From: Bacteroidota bacterium
GTDB taxonomy: Bacteria; Bacteroidota; Bacteroidia; Chitinophagales; Chitinophagaceae
DNA: 30,896 nucleotides
Direction of reading: 5' to 3'
NCBI GenBank assembly: GCA_023392185.1
Contig: JAEVZP010000229.1
Span: 1 to 30,896, forward strand
Notes under the pieces: generated by a model
What the model was told of the DNA's origin: nothing
Database searches by the model: none
The model's input: the letters and a program-made list of their open reading frames with translations, nothing else
Made by a program: the position numbers and the translations under genes
Shown here: one piece after another, positions 6,752-14,731 of the stretch
How positions within the stretch are numbered: the first letter of the stretch is position 1
Layout: the number at the start of each line of letters is the position of its first letter

Positions 6752-9700
6752 CTACCGACCTCCACTACCGATATTCTGGTAATAGCGCTGCACCACTTCC
6801 CGGTAAAAGGGCTTTAAATCAGCCGGAACGGTGCGGTAGCCTTCCAGCAGCGCCTTGTGTTGCTGGAGGATGCGCTGCAACTCTGCCGGAATGGGCCGGG
6901 CCCTATCCACACCCGCCGTAGAAGCCCGTTTATTGTCCTGTTCCTGCTCGCGCAACGCTTTGTCGGCTTCCAGCAATCGGGTAAAAATGTCGCTTTGGCG
7001 CATCGCCAGTTCAGGCGTGAGGCGGCGGTTTACGAGGTCTTCCTCGGTTTTATCCATCTTCTGGGCAATCTCGCGGAGCAGGCGCGCGGCCGCCGGATTT
7101 CCGGAACCGGTGAGCTTGCTGACGAGTTGTTGCACCTGCCGGCGGATAGCGGCCTGTTGCTCGGCAAAACGAGCCAGTTGCTCGGCATCGCCGTTTTCGC
7201 CTTCGCTGCCATTGCCGCCCCCACTGCTTCCGGAACCACCGCTTTGCCCCCCGCCAGCCTGCTGACCGCCGGGATTTTTGCCGTCTTTACCTTGTCCGTT
7301 CTGCCCTTCGCCCTGCTGTCCCTGACCTTGTTGGCCTTGGCCGGGTTTATCGCCGGGTTTCTGGCCGCCTTGTCGGCGGGCGGCGCTTTGAGCAGCTTGC
7401 TGCATGGCATTGCCCAGCTGCTGTTGTCCGGAAATAATGTCCTGCAATTGGCCTGCTCCACTGCCGCCGGGACCCGGTTTTCCGGAAGGTTTGCTGCCGC
7501 CGGGCTTGCTGCAGGAGCCGCTGTTGCCCTGTTGCTGCATGGCCTGTGATTGTTGCATCATCAGGTTGCTGAGCAGTTCGTTGAGCATGAGGGCGAGGTT
7601 GTTGGTGTGCGTCATGGCGTATTGCTGCGCCTGCGCCGCCTGCCCGATTTGCCGGTCGTTCAAAGCCGTGGTGGCGTTGGAAAGAGACGACTCCAGTCCG
7701 GCGGTTTCTTTATTCACCGTTGCCGAAAGCTGAAAAATTCGCTTGCTGAGGGCGTAGAGCGAGTCGCGGATGATGTGCGAAGCGGTATATTGCCGGGACT
7801 GTTCCGAGATGTTGGCGAGGTATTCCGGCGAGGCAGCGGATGTAGTTTTGGTTTTTCCCACGAGGCCTTCTTCAGCAAACGAAAGGCGCATCAGATTGGT
7901 GAGAATCTGCCGCGTGGCGCGAATGTCAATATTGATTTGCTCCAGGGAAGAACCACTCGCGGCCATGCGCAAGGCGTTGGCCATTTCCTGAAGTTTTTGC
8001 TGCGCCTGCTGCTGGGATTTAGACGCGCCCTGCTTTTGATTTTGGCCCAGTTGCTCGCTGCTTTGCTGCATGTCTTTTCCGGCTTCTTTGCCCGCCTGCT
8101 CGCTTTTATCCAGCTCTTTTTCTTCGGCTTTGGTGGCTTGCCGGGCGGCGTCTTTGAGGTCTTTTTTCAGCGCTTCGTCCAGTTCTTTTTTTAAGTCTTT
8201 TTGCTGCTGCGCCAGTTCTTCGTTGCCCCGTTCACCTTTATCGGTTTTGTCTTTCAGGTCGCCTTGCTTTTGGGCCAGACTTTCCATTTTGGCGGCCAGG
8301 TCTTCCAGTTTCAACTGCTGCTCCAGCTTTTTCATCAATTCCTGCAGGCGTTGCAGGTCCATGTTAAACAGTTTGTTGTCCTGCTCTAATTTTTGCAGGG
8401 TTTGCACCGCTTTGTCTTTGTTCAGCTTTTGCATCAGCTCCTGCAACTTCTGCATTTGCTCTGCCAGTTCTTTGTTCAGAAGCCGGTCCATTTGCTCTTT
8501 GAGCGCCTCGGTTTTTTCCTTGGCGTCCTCGCTCATCTGCCGGTTCTCGCGCTGCTTCATGCCTTCTTCAAAGCGCTTTTTGGCAGTCTCCAGCTTTTGC
8601 TTGATATCTTCCTGCTGATCCATCATTTGCTGCAGGGCTTGCTTGGACTCCCAGCTCGTCGCCTCGCTTTGCAATACCTGGGTTTGCAATTCTTGGGTTG
8701 CTTTTTGAAGCTCCTGATTTTCCTTCGCCGAATTGCTCAAGCCCTGTGAAACCTGTTGGGCGTTTTCCGCCAGGAAGGCATCTACTTTTTTGCCGCCGGT
8801 GCGGTCATAGTACTGCTCGGTGCTGCGCGCCACTTTCGGACCGTGCACACCGTCGTTGTCCCAGGCTTCCACCCAGTAGCGCATCCGCTGTCCGCTGCCG
8901 AGCAGGGCCGAAGCGTCAAAGTAATGCTGGAAAGCCGTAGCCTTTTTTCCGGAAACCGGGAGGTTCACGCTTTTGGTGGAAAGCACTTTTCCATCACTAT
9001 TTGTAATAACTGCTACAAAGACTAAGCGGCTCAAACCGTAATCGTCGCCTGCCGTTCCGGTCAGGAGGATTTGTCCGCCCGTGCTGCTGTCGGCGTAATT
9101 ACTTAATTGAATAGACGGCGGCGCGTCGGGGATCACCGCCACGCGAAAGCTTTGCTTTTCGGCAAGGCGGCTGCGGGTATTTTCCACCACAAAACTCACC
9201 GTCGTGTCTTGCAGAAAACGGTGGGATGCGCCAAAGAACGCACCGTTGCGCGGCAATACACCCGCCAGTGCGTCGCCCAGGTAAAAGCGCATGTTATCGG
9301 TTGCGTTGGTGGTGATGAGCCACGAAATCTGCGTGCCGACCGGCACGCTCAGGTCGCCGAGAGACGTCCGGAGCTCGTCTTTCCGGCCCGTGTAAGCGGG
9401 ATAACGCAGTTGTGCTTTCACCGCCAGCAGCGACGGCTTGGGCAAGACTTTTACAATATAGGGTTTGGAATTGTATCCCGAAGCCGACAGGCGAAACGAA
9501 ATGTCTTTATTGACCTTCTCAAACCTGGCGATAAATTTTCCGGAATCTTCCCGCATGGTTCGCCGCTCCTCGCCGGTCAGGATTTCCATCTGAGACGGCA
9601 GCGCGTTTCCGGAAGCCTTCGCCCGAATGGTCAAATCTTCGCCTTCCGGAACAGTCAAATCATTTCCATTCAGGAGAATAAAATCAAAAGGCGCGGGCTT

Positions 9701-10276
9701 TTCAAAAGCGGTGGCGGGTTGGAGGAGACGGGCGCCGGTTTTCCGGAAAGTGGTGGGCGAAAGCAGGAGAAAAAGCAGCAAAACGCCTACGACCGGGAGG
9801 AGCCACGGCAGGTACTTTCTGTTTTTCCCCAAGTCAATCGCCCGCGCAATGGGCACCACCGAAAGCTGCGAAGATTTTTGTTCAATAGATGCCAGCAACA
9901 GGTCGGATTCGGCGCCGGAAACAGCTCCGTTTTTCAACTGCAACACGTTGAGCATCTTGTCACCGATTTCGGGAAAATGCCGGCCTGCGATTACCGCCGC
10001 GTCTTCCCGCGAAAGGGTTTTGCCCAGCCGGTTCAGTTTCAGCAGCGGGATGATAATCCAAGAAACAAGCGCTCCGCCTGCAAATAAGGCAATGGCAGCC
10101 AGTAAGGGAATTTTCACAACCGGCGGCAGGTAGAGGAAATATTCGCCTACCCCGACCAGCAGCAATACCGACAACAGCGAAGCCAGCAGCACCAGGCCGC
10201 CGCGCAGCAATTGGTTCGCGTAATATTTCCGGATAAAGCCGTCTAAACGGGAAAGCAGCAAATCGTAGGCAGTCAC
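6752..10276 (-). CDS. DUF4175-family giant membrane-anchored coiled-coil protein
   Basis: 1174 residues. The N-terminus (YDLLLSRLDGFIRKYY) and the following helices match the DUF4175 family of Bacteroidota, whose role is unknown. Three hydrophobic segments are visible at about 26-47, 54-78 and 156-174, so the remainder is probably extracytoplasmic. Residues about 190-490 look like beta-sandwich repeats (PPSIQLSNYADSS and similar). About 505-760 is a long Glu/Lys/Gln coiled coil with a heptad-like LQELMQKLNKD pattern. About 912-1029 is low-complexity Gly/Gln/Ser/Pro. A charged helical end follows. The start is GTG at 10274-10276. A structural or envelope-tethering role is inference only. The coding strand is continuous, with no frameshift. 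Confidence 0.8.
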   Translation of the reverse strand: MTAYDLLLSRLDGFIRKYYANQLLRGGLVLLASLLSVLLLVGVGEYFLYLPPVVKIPLLAAIALFAGGALVSWIIIPLLKLNRLGKTLSREDAAVIAGRHFPEIGDKMLNVLQLKNGAVSGAESDLLLASIEQKSSQLSVVPIARAIDLGKNRKYLPWLLPVVGVLLLFLLLSPTTFRKTGARLLQPATAFEKPAPFDFILLNGNDLTVPEGEDLTIRAKASGNALPSQMEILTGEERRTMREDSGKFIARFEKVNKDISFRLSASGYNSKPYIVKVLPKPSLLAVKAQLRYPAYTGRKDELRTSLGDLSVPVGTQISWLITTNATDNMRFYLGDALAGVLPRNGAFFGASHRFLQDTTVSFVVENTRSRLAEKQSFRVAVIPDAPPSIQLSNYADSSTGGQILLTGTAGDDYGLSRLVFVAVITNSDGKVLSTKSVNLPVSGKKATAFQHYFDASALLGSGQRMRYWVEAWDNDGVHGPKVARSTEQYYDRTGGKKVDAFLAENAQQVSQGLSNSAKENQELQKATQELQTQVLQSEATSWESKQALQQMMDQQEDIKQKLETAKKRFEEGMKQRENRQMSEDAKEKTEALKEQMDRLLNKELAEQMQKLQELMQKLNKDKAVQTLQKLEQDNKLFNMDLQRLQELMKKLEQQLKLEDLAAKMESLAQKQGDLKDKTDKGERGNEELAQQQKDLKKELDEALKKDLKDAARQATKAEEKELDKSEQAGKEAGKDMQQSSEQLGQNQKQGASKSQQQAQQKLQEMANALRMAASGSSLEQINIDIRATRQILTNLMRLSFAEEGLVGKTKTTSAASPEYLANISEQSRQYTASHIIRDSLYALSKRIFQLSATVNKETAGLESSLSNATTALNDRQIGQAAQAQQYAMTHTNNLALMLNELLSNLMMQQSQAMQQQGNSGSCSKPGGSKPSGKPGPGGSGAGQLQDIISGQQQLGNAMQQAAQSAARRQGGQKPGDKPGQGQQGQGQQGEGQNGQGKDGKNPGGQQAGGGQSGGSGSSGGGNGSEGENGDAEQLARFAEQQAAIRRQVQQLVSKLTGSGNPAAARLLREIAQKMDKTEEDLVNRRLTPELAMRQSDIFTRLLEADKALREQEQDNKRASTAGVDRARPIPAELQRILQQHKALLEGYRTVPADLKPFYREVVQRYYQNIGSGGR

Positions 10277-10771
10277 TTTGTAAATTTAAGCCCGGATATG
10301 AAATGAAATGCGTACCGTTTGTGAATTATTAGCTTTTGTATCCACGTGGGATTCCGGCTTCTCGAAGCTGTGGCTGTACCTTCCATAGAAACACATTCTA
10401 TTTTGTTACTCCGCGAAAGGCGGAGTCTTTACATCTTTTGTGAAGATTCCCTTCGGGAATGACAAAAGAAGACGCCCAGGTTGTTTGCTTTTGCAATCAG
10501 TGCGTATTTCATAATGCAGCCCCCGAAAATATTTGGCCGTCAACGGATCGGTGTGTCGAAATTCCGATTCGTCAATAACGTCATCAGGCGGCTGCAACAG
10601 CTCCATAAGATTCTCTACGAATGCAGGCCCCTGAATACAGAAACACAGAGCGAAGAGCGATTTCTGTGAGCGCCGGATACTTTTTATCACCGGCTTGCCC
10701 AATGAAATTTTTTTATCAGATGTGATATATTCCTGCCGCATTCCTCCAAATACAAGAAAGACAGATCCACT
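10277..10771. other. 495-bp intergenic region with small hairpins, no convincing gene
   Basis: Two hairpins stand out: ACTCCGC/GCGGAGT with loop GAAAG at 10408-10426, and ATTCCC-TTC-GGGAAT at 10446-10460. The surrounding text (cttcgggaatgacaaaag) has the look of dispersed intergenic repeats I associate with Bacteroidota genomes; that is recollection, not a search. One minus-strand open frame, 10406-10741 (111 codons), runs through both hairpins. Its middle (FVENLMELLQPPDDVIDESEF) looks protein-like but matches nothing I know, so it may be a spurious frame or a gene remnant. Confidence 0.5.
10281..10288 (-). promoter_or_regulatory. Candidate -7 box TAAATTTA
   Basis: TAAATTTA (self-complementary) fits TAnnTTTG except for the last base and ends 4 nt before the GTG start at 10276. 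Weak evidence on its own. Confidence 0.25.
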
Positions 10772-11326
10772 TTACATCAACCGCAGCATCTGATTGTCTA
10801 CCAGCTGAAAGAAATGCTGGGGCTGAAAGGTGCGCCAGTTGGCCACATCCCCAAAAAGAATATAGTGTCCGATTTTTTCGCGTAAAAACTCACGGCGCGT
10901 CTGGTCAGGCGCGTTCAGGATGATAATCCAGCCATCTTCCACGTCTTCTTTCCACTCGGCGTAGTATTCCACATCGGAAGAATGAAAGTTCAGGACGTTC
11001 TCCGCAATCAAAATGAATTTCTGAATGCCTTTTTCCAGCAAAGGGTCAATGACGTTGCGTTTCAACATCATAATATCGTTTTCCACCGCGTCATTCCATT
11101 CACCGATGAGCTCCAGGATGGAATAGCCCTGGTCATAATCCGTGTACAGGATTTTGAGGTACATCGTGTTGGAGTCAAACTCGTCCCATTGTGGATGAAT
11201 AAAGTAGTTGTAAATCTTGTTACAGTATTCAAACTCACTGTATTCCTTTCCATAAAAAGGGCTCGACTCGTCTTCTTCGGCGGTGTAGAGGTGACGCCAG
11301 TTGAAGAAAGGCTCTATTTCATGCAT
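10772..11326 (-). CDS. Conserved hypothetical protein of Bacteroidota
   Basis: About 184 residues from the ATG at 11324-11326. The start MHEIEPFFNWRHLYTAEED and the segment YNYFIHPQWDEF are strongly reminiscent of a conserved, uncharacterised Bacteroidota family, and the protein is rich in Trp, Tyr, Asp and Glu. It has no signal peptide, membrane helix or cysteine cluster and should be a small acidic cytoplasmic protein. A longer version starting at TTG 11398 is possible, but its extra 24 residues are Pro-rich and overlap TTATTTTGG, a plausible -7-like box about 25 nt before the ATG, so the ATG is preferred. No function can be assigned. Stop codon TAA at 10772-10774; there is no partner gene within 180 bp. 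Confidence 0.75.
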   Translation of the reverse strand: MHEIEPFFNWRHLYTAEEDESSPFYGKEYSEFEYCNKIYNYFIHPQWDEFDSNTMYLKILYTDYDQGYSILELIGEWNDAVENDIMMLKRNVIDPLLEKGIQKFILIAENVLNFHSSDVEYYAEWKEDVEDGWIIILNAPDQTRREFLREKIGHYILFGDVANWRTFQPQHFFQLVDNQMLRLM

Positions 11327-11440
11327 AACTAAACTCAGGGGCGGAAAGCCCAAAATAAGCCGCACGACGGGCGGCCCGCTTTCCGGGTTTGGATACAAGA
11401 ACGTCCTGCGGGCTTAAATGGTTCTGCAAAAGGGACTGGA

Positions 11441-11450
11441 TTTCCGGAAA
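11441..11450. repeat. TTTCCGGAAA palindrome
   Basis: Perfect copy in the gap between the rhodanese gene and the conserved hypothetical, 60 bp past the rhodanese stop and just beyond its terminator hairpin. Confidence 0.8.
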
Positions 11451-11463
11451 TCTCCCAACAACA

Positions 11464-11485
11464 AAACGCGCCCTGCGACGCGTTT
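11464..11485 (-). terminator. Rho-independent-like terminator after the rhodanese gene
   Basis: On the minus strand a 7-bp stem AAACGCG/CGCGTTT with an 8-nt loop (TCGCAGGG) is followed by TGTTGTT. It begins 25 bp after the rhodanese stop and would close the ddl-PASTA-T9SS-rhodanese run. Confidence 0.6.
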
Positions 11486-11509
11486 GGATCCTTTTTAGGA
11501 GAAAATCGC

Positions 11510-11818
11510 TTATCCCAGCGCCTGCCAGTCCAGAATGCCGCCTTCGAGGTTTTTAACGTTGGTATAGCCCATGGTTTCGAGCATCATACCGGCCTGCATG
11601 CTGCGCTTGCCGCTGCGGCATTGCAGAATCAACTCGGTGTCTTTGTCGAGGTCTTCCAGTTCGCCCAGTTGAAAGGACAGAATGTTTCCCAGGGGAATGT
11701 GGGTGCTGCCTTCAATGCGGCTTTCGGCCACTTCTTCGGGCTCACGAACATCGATGATGTGAAGCTTTTCGCCTGCGGTCATGCGGCGCTTCAACTCCTG
11801 TGCGGTCATGTTTTGCAT
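11510..11818 (-). CDS. Rhodanese-like domain protein
   Basis: 102 residues, a single rhodanese domain. Seen: the family strings HIIDVREPEEV and IEGSTHIPLG, and the active-site loop C67-R-S-G-K-R-S (QCRSGKRSMQAG), followed by LEGGILDW. Cys67 would carry the persulfide in sulfur transfer. Small cytoplasmic rhodaneses like this (GlpE/PspE type) have varied or unknown physiological acceptors. No signal peptide is present. The gene starts 12 bp after the T9SS gene's stop codon and so may be co-transcribed with it. A -7-like CATCTTTG (minus strand, 11830-11823) sits 4 nt before the ATG and could give it an extra promoter. Confidence 0.88.
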   Translation of the reverse strand: MQNMTAQELKRRMTAGEKLHIIDVREPEEVAESRIEGSTHIPLGNILSFQLGELEDLDKDTELILQCRSGKRSMQAGMMLETMGYTNVKNLEGGILDWQALG

Positions 11819-11830
11819 GCTGCAAAGATG

Positions 11831-13699
11831 CTACGGATTGGGCATTAAAACCCATTTTTGAGGCGTGCTCCATTCGCCCTGTGCATTTTTCCACCGAACG
11901 AAATACGTCCCGGCGGCAAGGTGTTTCAGGTCGGGCGTGGCAGGGGTCTGCCACTGCGCAACTACCTGGTTCCCCATGAGATCCGTCACTTGTACGAGGC
12001 TGTTTTGGGGAACACCGGAAAGAGAAAGGGCGCCCGCAGAAGGGTTTGGATACACCTGCCAGGAAGGCGTCTCAGAGACGGTCGCCACTGCCGTAGGCGA
12101 CACCGGCGCCCCAAAAAGCGGCCGGATCATCAGGGCTCCGGAAAGCGTGCTGTTTTTCCAGGTTCCGTCTACGTTGTAAAACAAATGGTTGCTACCCACG
12201 CGATTGGCATCCACGGCATAATACAGGCTATCGGAACCGCTCAGCGCCGGCTGCATAACGACGAAATAATAAGTTCCTGCGGGCAGTGCCACCGGAGTTT
12301 CAAAAGTGTAGTTAAAAAACCGGTTGACCGTATCCACAAAGCGTGGCTGATAAAAATCCTGCGAGTGAATCCGTTCATCGGCCGCAGCACCTGCCACGCC
12401 GGCCAGCCGGCGGTAGATCTCCATATTGAAAAACTTACCGGTAGCCGTAGGCACCTGCTGAGCAAAAAGAATAGCACCGCCCCGCAGCGTATCGGCTACG
12501 TTGGTGTGAAACTCTATGGCCACTTTTCCGGGAAGCGCCGGCAGGAGATTGAGGTAATAGGCTTTTTCCGCCGTGCCGTCGTCATAGGCAAAATAGTTGT
12601 CGAAAACCTGGAGCTTCGTGAGGGTATCGTTGGCCATGGAGGCCTGCTGCGCGGAGGTGGTAAGGCTGAAGTGATGGCGAATCACGAGCGGATCCTGCGG
12701 ACCCAGCTGGGTGATGGCCGTGTAGGACGGAATCCGGAACGCATCGCTCTGGTAAGCGGGCGCATTCAGGGGCTGGCCGGTGGTGTAAAAAGAAGTCCCG
12801 TTGGCGGCGTTGGTGGCGTTGATACCGACAAAGCCGGTTACCGGCTGCGCGCTGTTGTTCCGGAAATTGCCCCAGATATCGGCAGCGCTTTCTGCAGCTG
12901 TTTGCGCCAGGTAATGCCGGTAAGGCATGGCGGTATAATCGCCAAGCAGATTTCCGGGAATCGTTGTCAGGGCAATGTCCGCCACGGCCGTATCGGCCCA
13001 GTTGCGCCCGGCGTCCATGCGGACGTAATCCAGGTTCCACACGTCGTCGTTGAGGTTGATAGACGCTTTGTTGATAAACCGGAACTGGAAGCCGTTGTAG
13101 AGATATGCGGTATCGGTTACCGGAATCAGCACCTGCCGGAATGGCTGTAACAGCGTACCTTCTTTAGCCCATTGTTTGGACCAGCGCCCGGCTTTATTCC
13201 GGAAAAACAGCATCAGCGAGTCGGTGGTCTCCGGCGAAAAACCAGCGCCCTGCGGCTGGTAGAAAAAGCTCAGGTAGATACTGTCACCGGGGCTGTAGGC
13301 CGACAGGTCGAAAGGCTGCGAAGCCAGCGTATCGGCGTAGCGCACGCCAAACGGGTTTACGGTATCATAAGGCCGGTTATTCGCCCCGAGTGCATCAAAG
13401 GTGCAGACGCCCTGCGCTATCGGGTCTATGCCCATCGTGTTGTTGACATACACCTGCCGGTTCACCACCCAGCGCTGCGGATCGGGATACGGATCGCTGC
13501 CCAGAAAATCTTCAAAGAAAGGCAGCGAAAGGGCGGTTGTCTTCCGTGCTGCGGCCCGTGCGTTTCTGGATTGCTGTGCCGCTGCGGGCGAAACATTCCA
13601 GGAGAGCGGCACCACCACTTCCTGCGCCGCTGCTACCAGCGCGCAGCAGCACAAAATCAAAGTCAGGTAAATCCGGGTCGGGCGCAGGGAAAAGGTCAT
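11831..13699 (-). CDS. Secreted protein with T9SS type A sorting domain
   Basis: 622 residues. A signal peptide is seen at 1-25 (IYLTLILCCCALVAAAQ). The region from about 60 has PFFEDFLGSDPYPDPQRWVVN and YLSFFYQPQG, as in MAM-like or jelly-roll beta domains of secreted Bacteroidota proteins. The last ~80 residues form a type A C-terminal sorting domain: WQVYPNPSAGALSLSG, a VQVTDLMGNQV turn and the LAAGTYFVRW strand. Such proteins cross the inner membrane by Sec and the outer membrane by the type IX system, and are released or anchored after CTD removal. No catalytic motif is visible, so the function is unknown. Its ATG overlaps the PASTA gene stop by 4 bp (13696-13699), indicating translational coupling. 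Confidence 0.85.
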   Translation of the reverse strand: MTFSLRPTRIYLTLILCCCALVAAAQEVVVPLSWNVSPAAAQQSRNARAAARKTTALSLPFFEDFLGSDPYPDPQRWVVNRQVYVNNTMGIDPIAQGVCTFDALGANNRPYDTVNPFGVRYADTLASQPFDLSAYSPGDSIYLSFFYQPQGAGFSPETTDSLMLFFRNKAGRWSKQWAKEGTLLQPFRQVLIPVTDTAYLYNGFQFRFINKASINLNDDVWNLDYVRMDAGRNWADTAVADIALTTIPGNLLGDYTAMPYRHYLAQTAAESAADIWGNFRNNSAQPVTGFVGINATNAANGTSFYTTGQPLNAPAYQSDAFRIPSYTAITQLGPQDPLVIRHHFSLTTSAQQASMANDTLTKLQVFDNYFAYDDGTAEKAYYLNLLPALPGKVAIEFHTNVADTLRGGAILFAQQVPTATGKFFNMEIYRRLAGVAGAAADERIHSQDFYQPRFVDTVNRFFNYTFETPVALPAGTYYFVVMQPALSGSDSLYYAVDANRVGSNHLFYNVDGTWKNSTLSGALMIRPLFGAPVSPTAVATVSETPSWQVYPNPSAGALSLSGVPQNSLVQVTDLMGNQVVAQWQTPATPDLKHLAAGTYFVRWKNAQGEWSTPQKWVLMPNP

Positions 13700-14655
13700 G
13701 GCATTCGTTTGGGGCTGTCTGGCTTAAAGACGGCTTTGGGCGCCGTCCGGGGCGGTGGCGGAGGGGGCGGCATCGAGGGTGTCGGCGTTGGTTCCGGGAC
13801 GTAGAGATCCATAACGGCAGCCTTGGGTCGTCTGTTGCTTTCCATTTCCTCTACACTCGGATTTTTTTTCACAAAAACATCCACATAGTCGCCTTGCCGC
13901 TTACGGTTGCGCACGCCGCCTTCGTTATATGGAGAGGGCACCTGATTGTAGATAATGGCGTTTCCGGTGTCAGCCAGTGGGCCTTCAAAAACCGGCACCA
14001 GATACAGGCCGTTGCCCATCAGCAGGGCGCGGCCTTCGTTGAAGGTCATGCCAATGACGTCGGGAATATCAAACTCTACTTCTCCCAGTCCGTCGCCCAC
14101 CACCAGGTCAATGCGGCTGCCTTCGGCCAGGGCCGTTCCCGGTGCAATCACCCGGCCGTTGAAGCGCTGTTCCAGCACCGCGCCTTTGGCGATATCGGGC
14201 TTCAGGATCGTGTCGCCCAGCACCAGCCGGCGGCTTTTAAGGATGAGCGAAGCGCTGCGGAAAGACAGGTTGACCAGGTTGGGCATCTGCGTAGCCGGCG
14301 GCATTGCCTTATTGACGGTCAGAAAGATGGTGCGGTTTTGCTTCACGACGGCGCCCGGAACCGGCTGCTGGGTCAGCACAGCCAGCGGTTTGCGTTCGGC
14401 ATCATAGGAGCTGTCGATATCGATGGCAAAACCGGCTTTCTCCAGCGTGGCAAGTGCTTTGTCCAGCGGCCGGTCGGTCACTGAAGGCACCTTCACCTCT
14501 GCCCCATGCTGGGTGATCATGGAAAGCGAGGAAAATATCAGAAAGTACAGCAGCACCGCCACCCCGATCATCACCAGGAGGTTGAACCAGAGGCTGTCTT
14601 TGATACCTGCCGGGCGTTGTTTTGCTGCCGTGGGGCCAGACGCGCGTTTGGACAT
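13696..14655 (-). CDS. Membrane-anchored PASTA-repeat protein
   Basis: 319 residues. A short basic cytoplasmic N-terminus is followed by one TM helix at 23-45. Three PASTA repeats follow at about 54-116 (VKVPSVTDRPLDKALATLEKAG), 122-187 (MPNLVNLSFRSASLILKS) and 195-263 (IPDVIGMTFNEGRALLMGNG). The C-terminus is a proline-rich tail containing a run of eight prolines. PASTA domains bind peptidoglycan fragments or beta-lactams in Ser/Thr kinases and class B PBPs of Gram-positives; here there is no kinase or transpeptidase domain. Standalone PASTA proteins next to ddl recur in Bacteroidota, to my knowledge. A role in sensing or holding cell wall is inferred. It lies 76 bp downstream of ddl and overlaps the T9SS gene by 4 bp. 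Confidence 0.88.
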   Translation of the reverse strand: MSKRASGPTAAKQRPAGIKDSLWFNLLVMIGVAVLLYFLIFSSLSMITQHGAEVKVPSVTDRPLDKALATLEKAGFAIDIDSSYDAERKPLAVLTQQPVPGAVVKQNRTIFLTVNKAMPPATQMPNLVNLSFRSASLILKSRRLVLGDTILKPDIAKGAVLEQRFNGRVIAPGTALAEGSRIDLVVGDGLGEVEFDIPDVIGMTFNEGRALLMGNGLYLVPVFEGPLADTGNAIIYNQVPSPYNEGGVRNRKRQGDYVDVFVKKNPSVEEMESNRRPKAAVMDLYVPEPTPTPSMPPPPPPPRTAPKAVFKPDSPKRMP

Positions 14656-14698
14656 GCAGAAGAGAAGAAGTTAATGAAAGGTCTTTTGGAAAGAGAAA

Positions 14699-14708
14699 TT
14701 TCCGGAAA
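14699..14708. repeat. TTTCCGGAAA palindrome
   Basis: Perfect copy in the 76-bp gap between ddl and the PASTA gene, 23 bp past the ddl stop codon, inside the presumed operon. Confidence 0.8.
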
Positions 14709-14731
14709 AAAGGGTTGCAAAAACCGTCGCA

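Noticed and set aside
7190..7540. Tandem repeat locus or recent insertion
   Set aside because: It is the in-frame Gly/Gln low-complexity tract of the DUF4175 protein, not a DNA-level tandem repeat.
9107..10087. 326-codon plus-strand frame opposite the DUF4175 gene
   Set aside because: The DUF4175 frame is continuous with clear TM helices; the antisense frame is Arg/Gln-rich noise.
10406..10741. 111-codon minus-strand frame as a real gene
   Set aside because: No family match, crosses two hairpins, no -7 box; kept only as a doubtful remark under the intergenic region.
11858..13150. 430-codon plus-strand frame opposite the T9SS gene
   Set aside because: The opposite frame has a signal peptide and sorting domain; this one is basic, repetitive and featureless.
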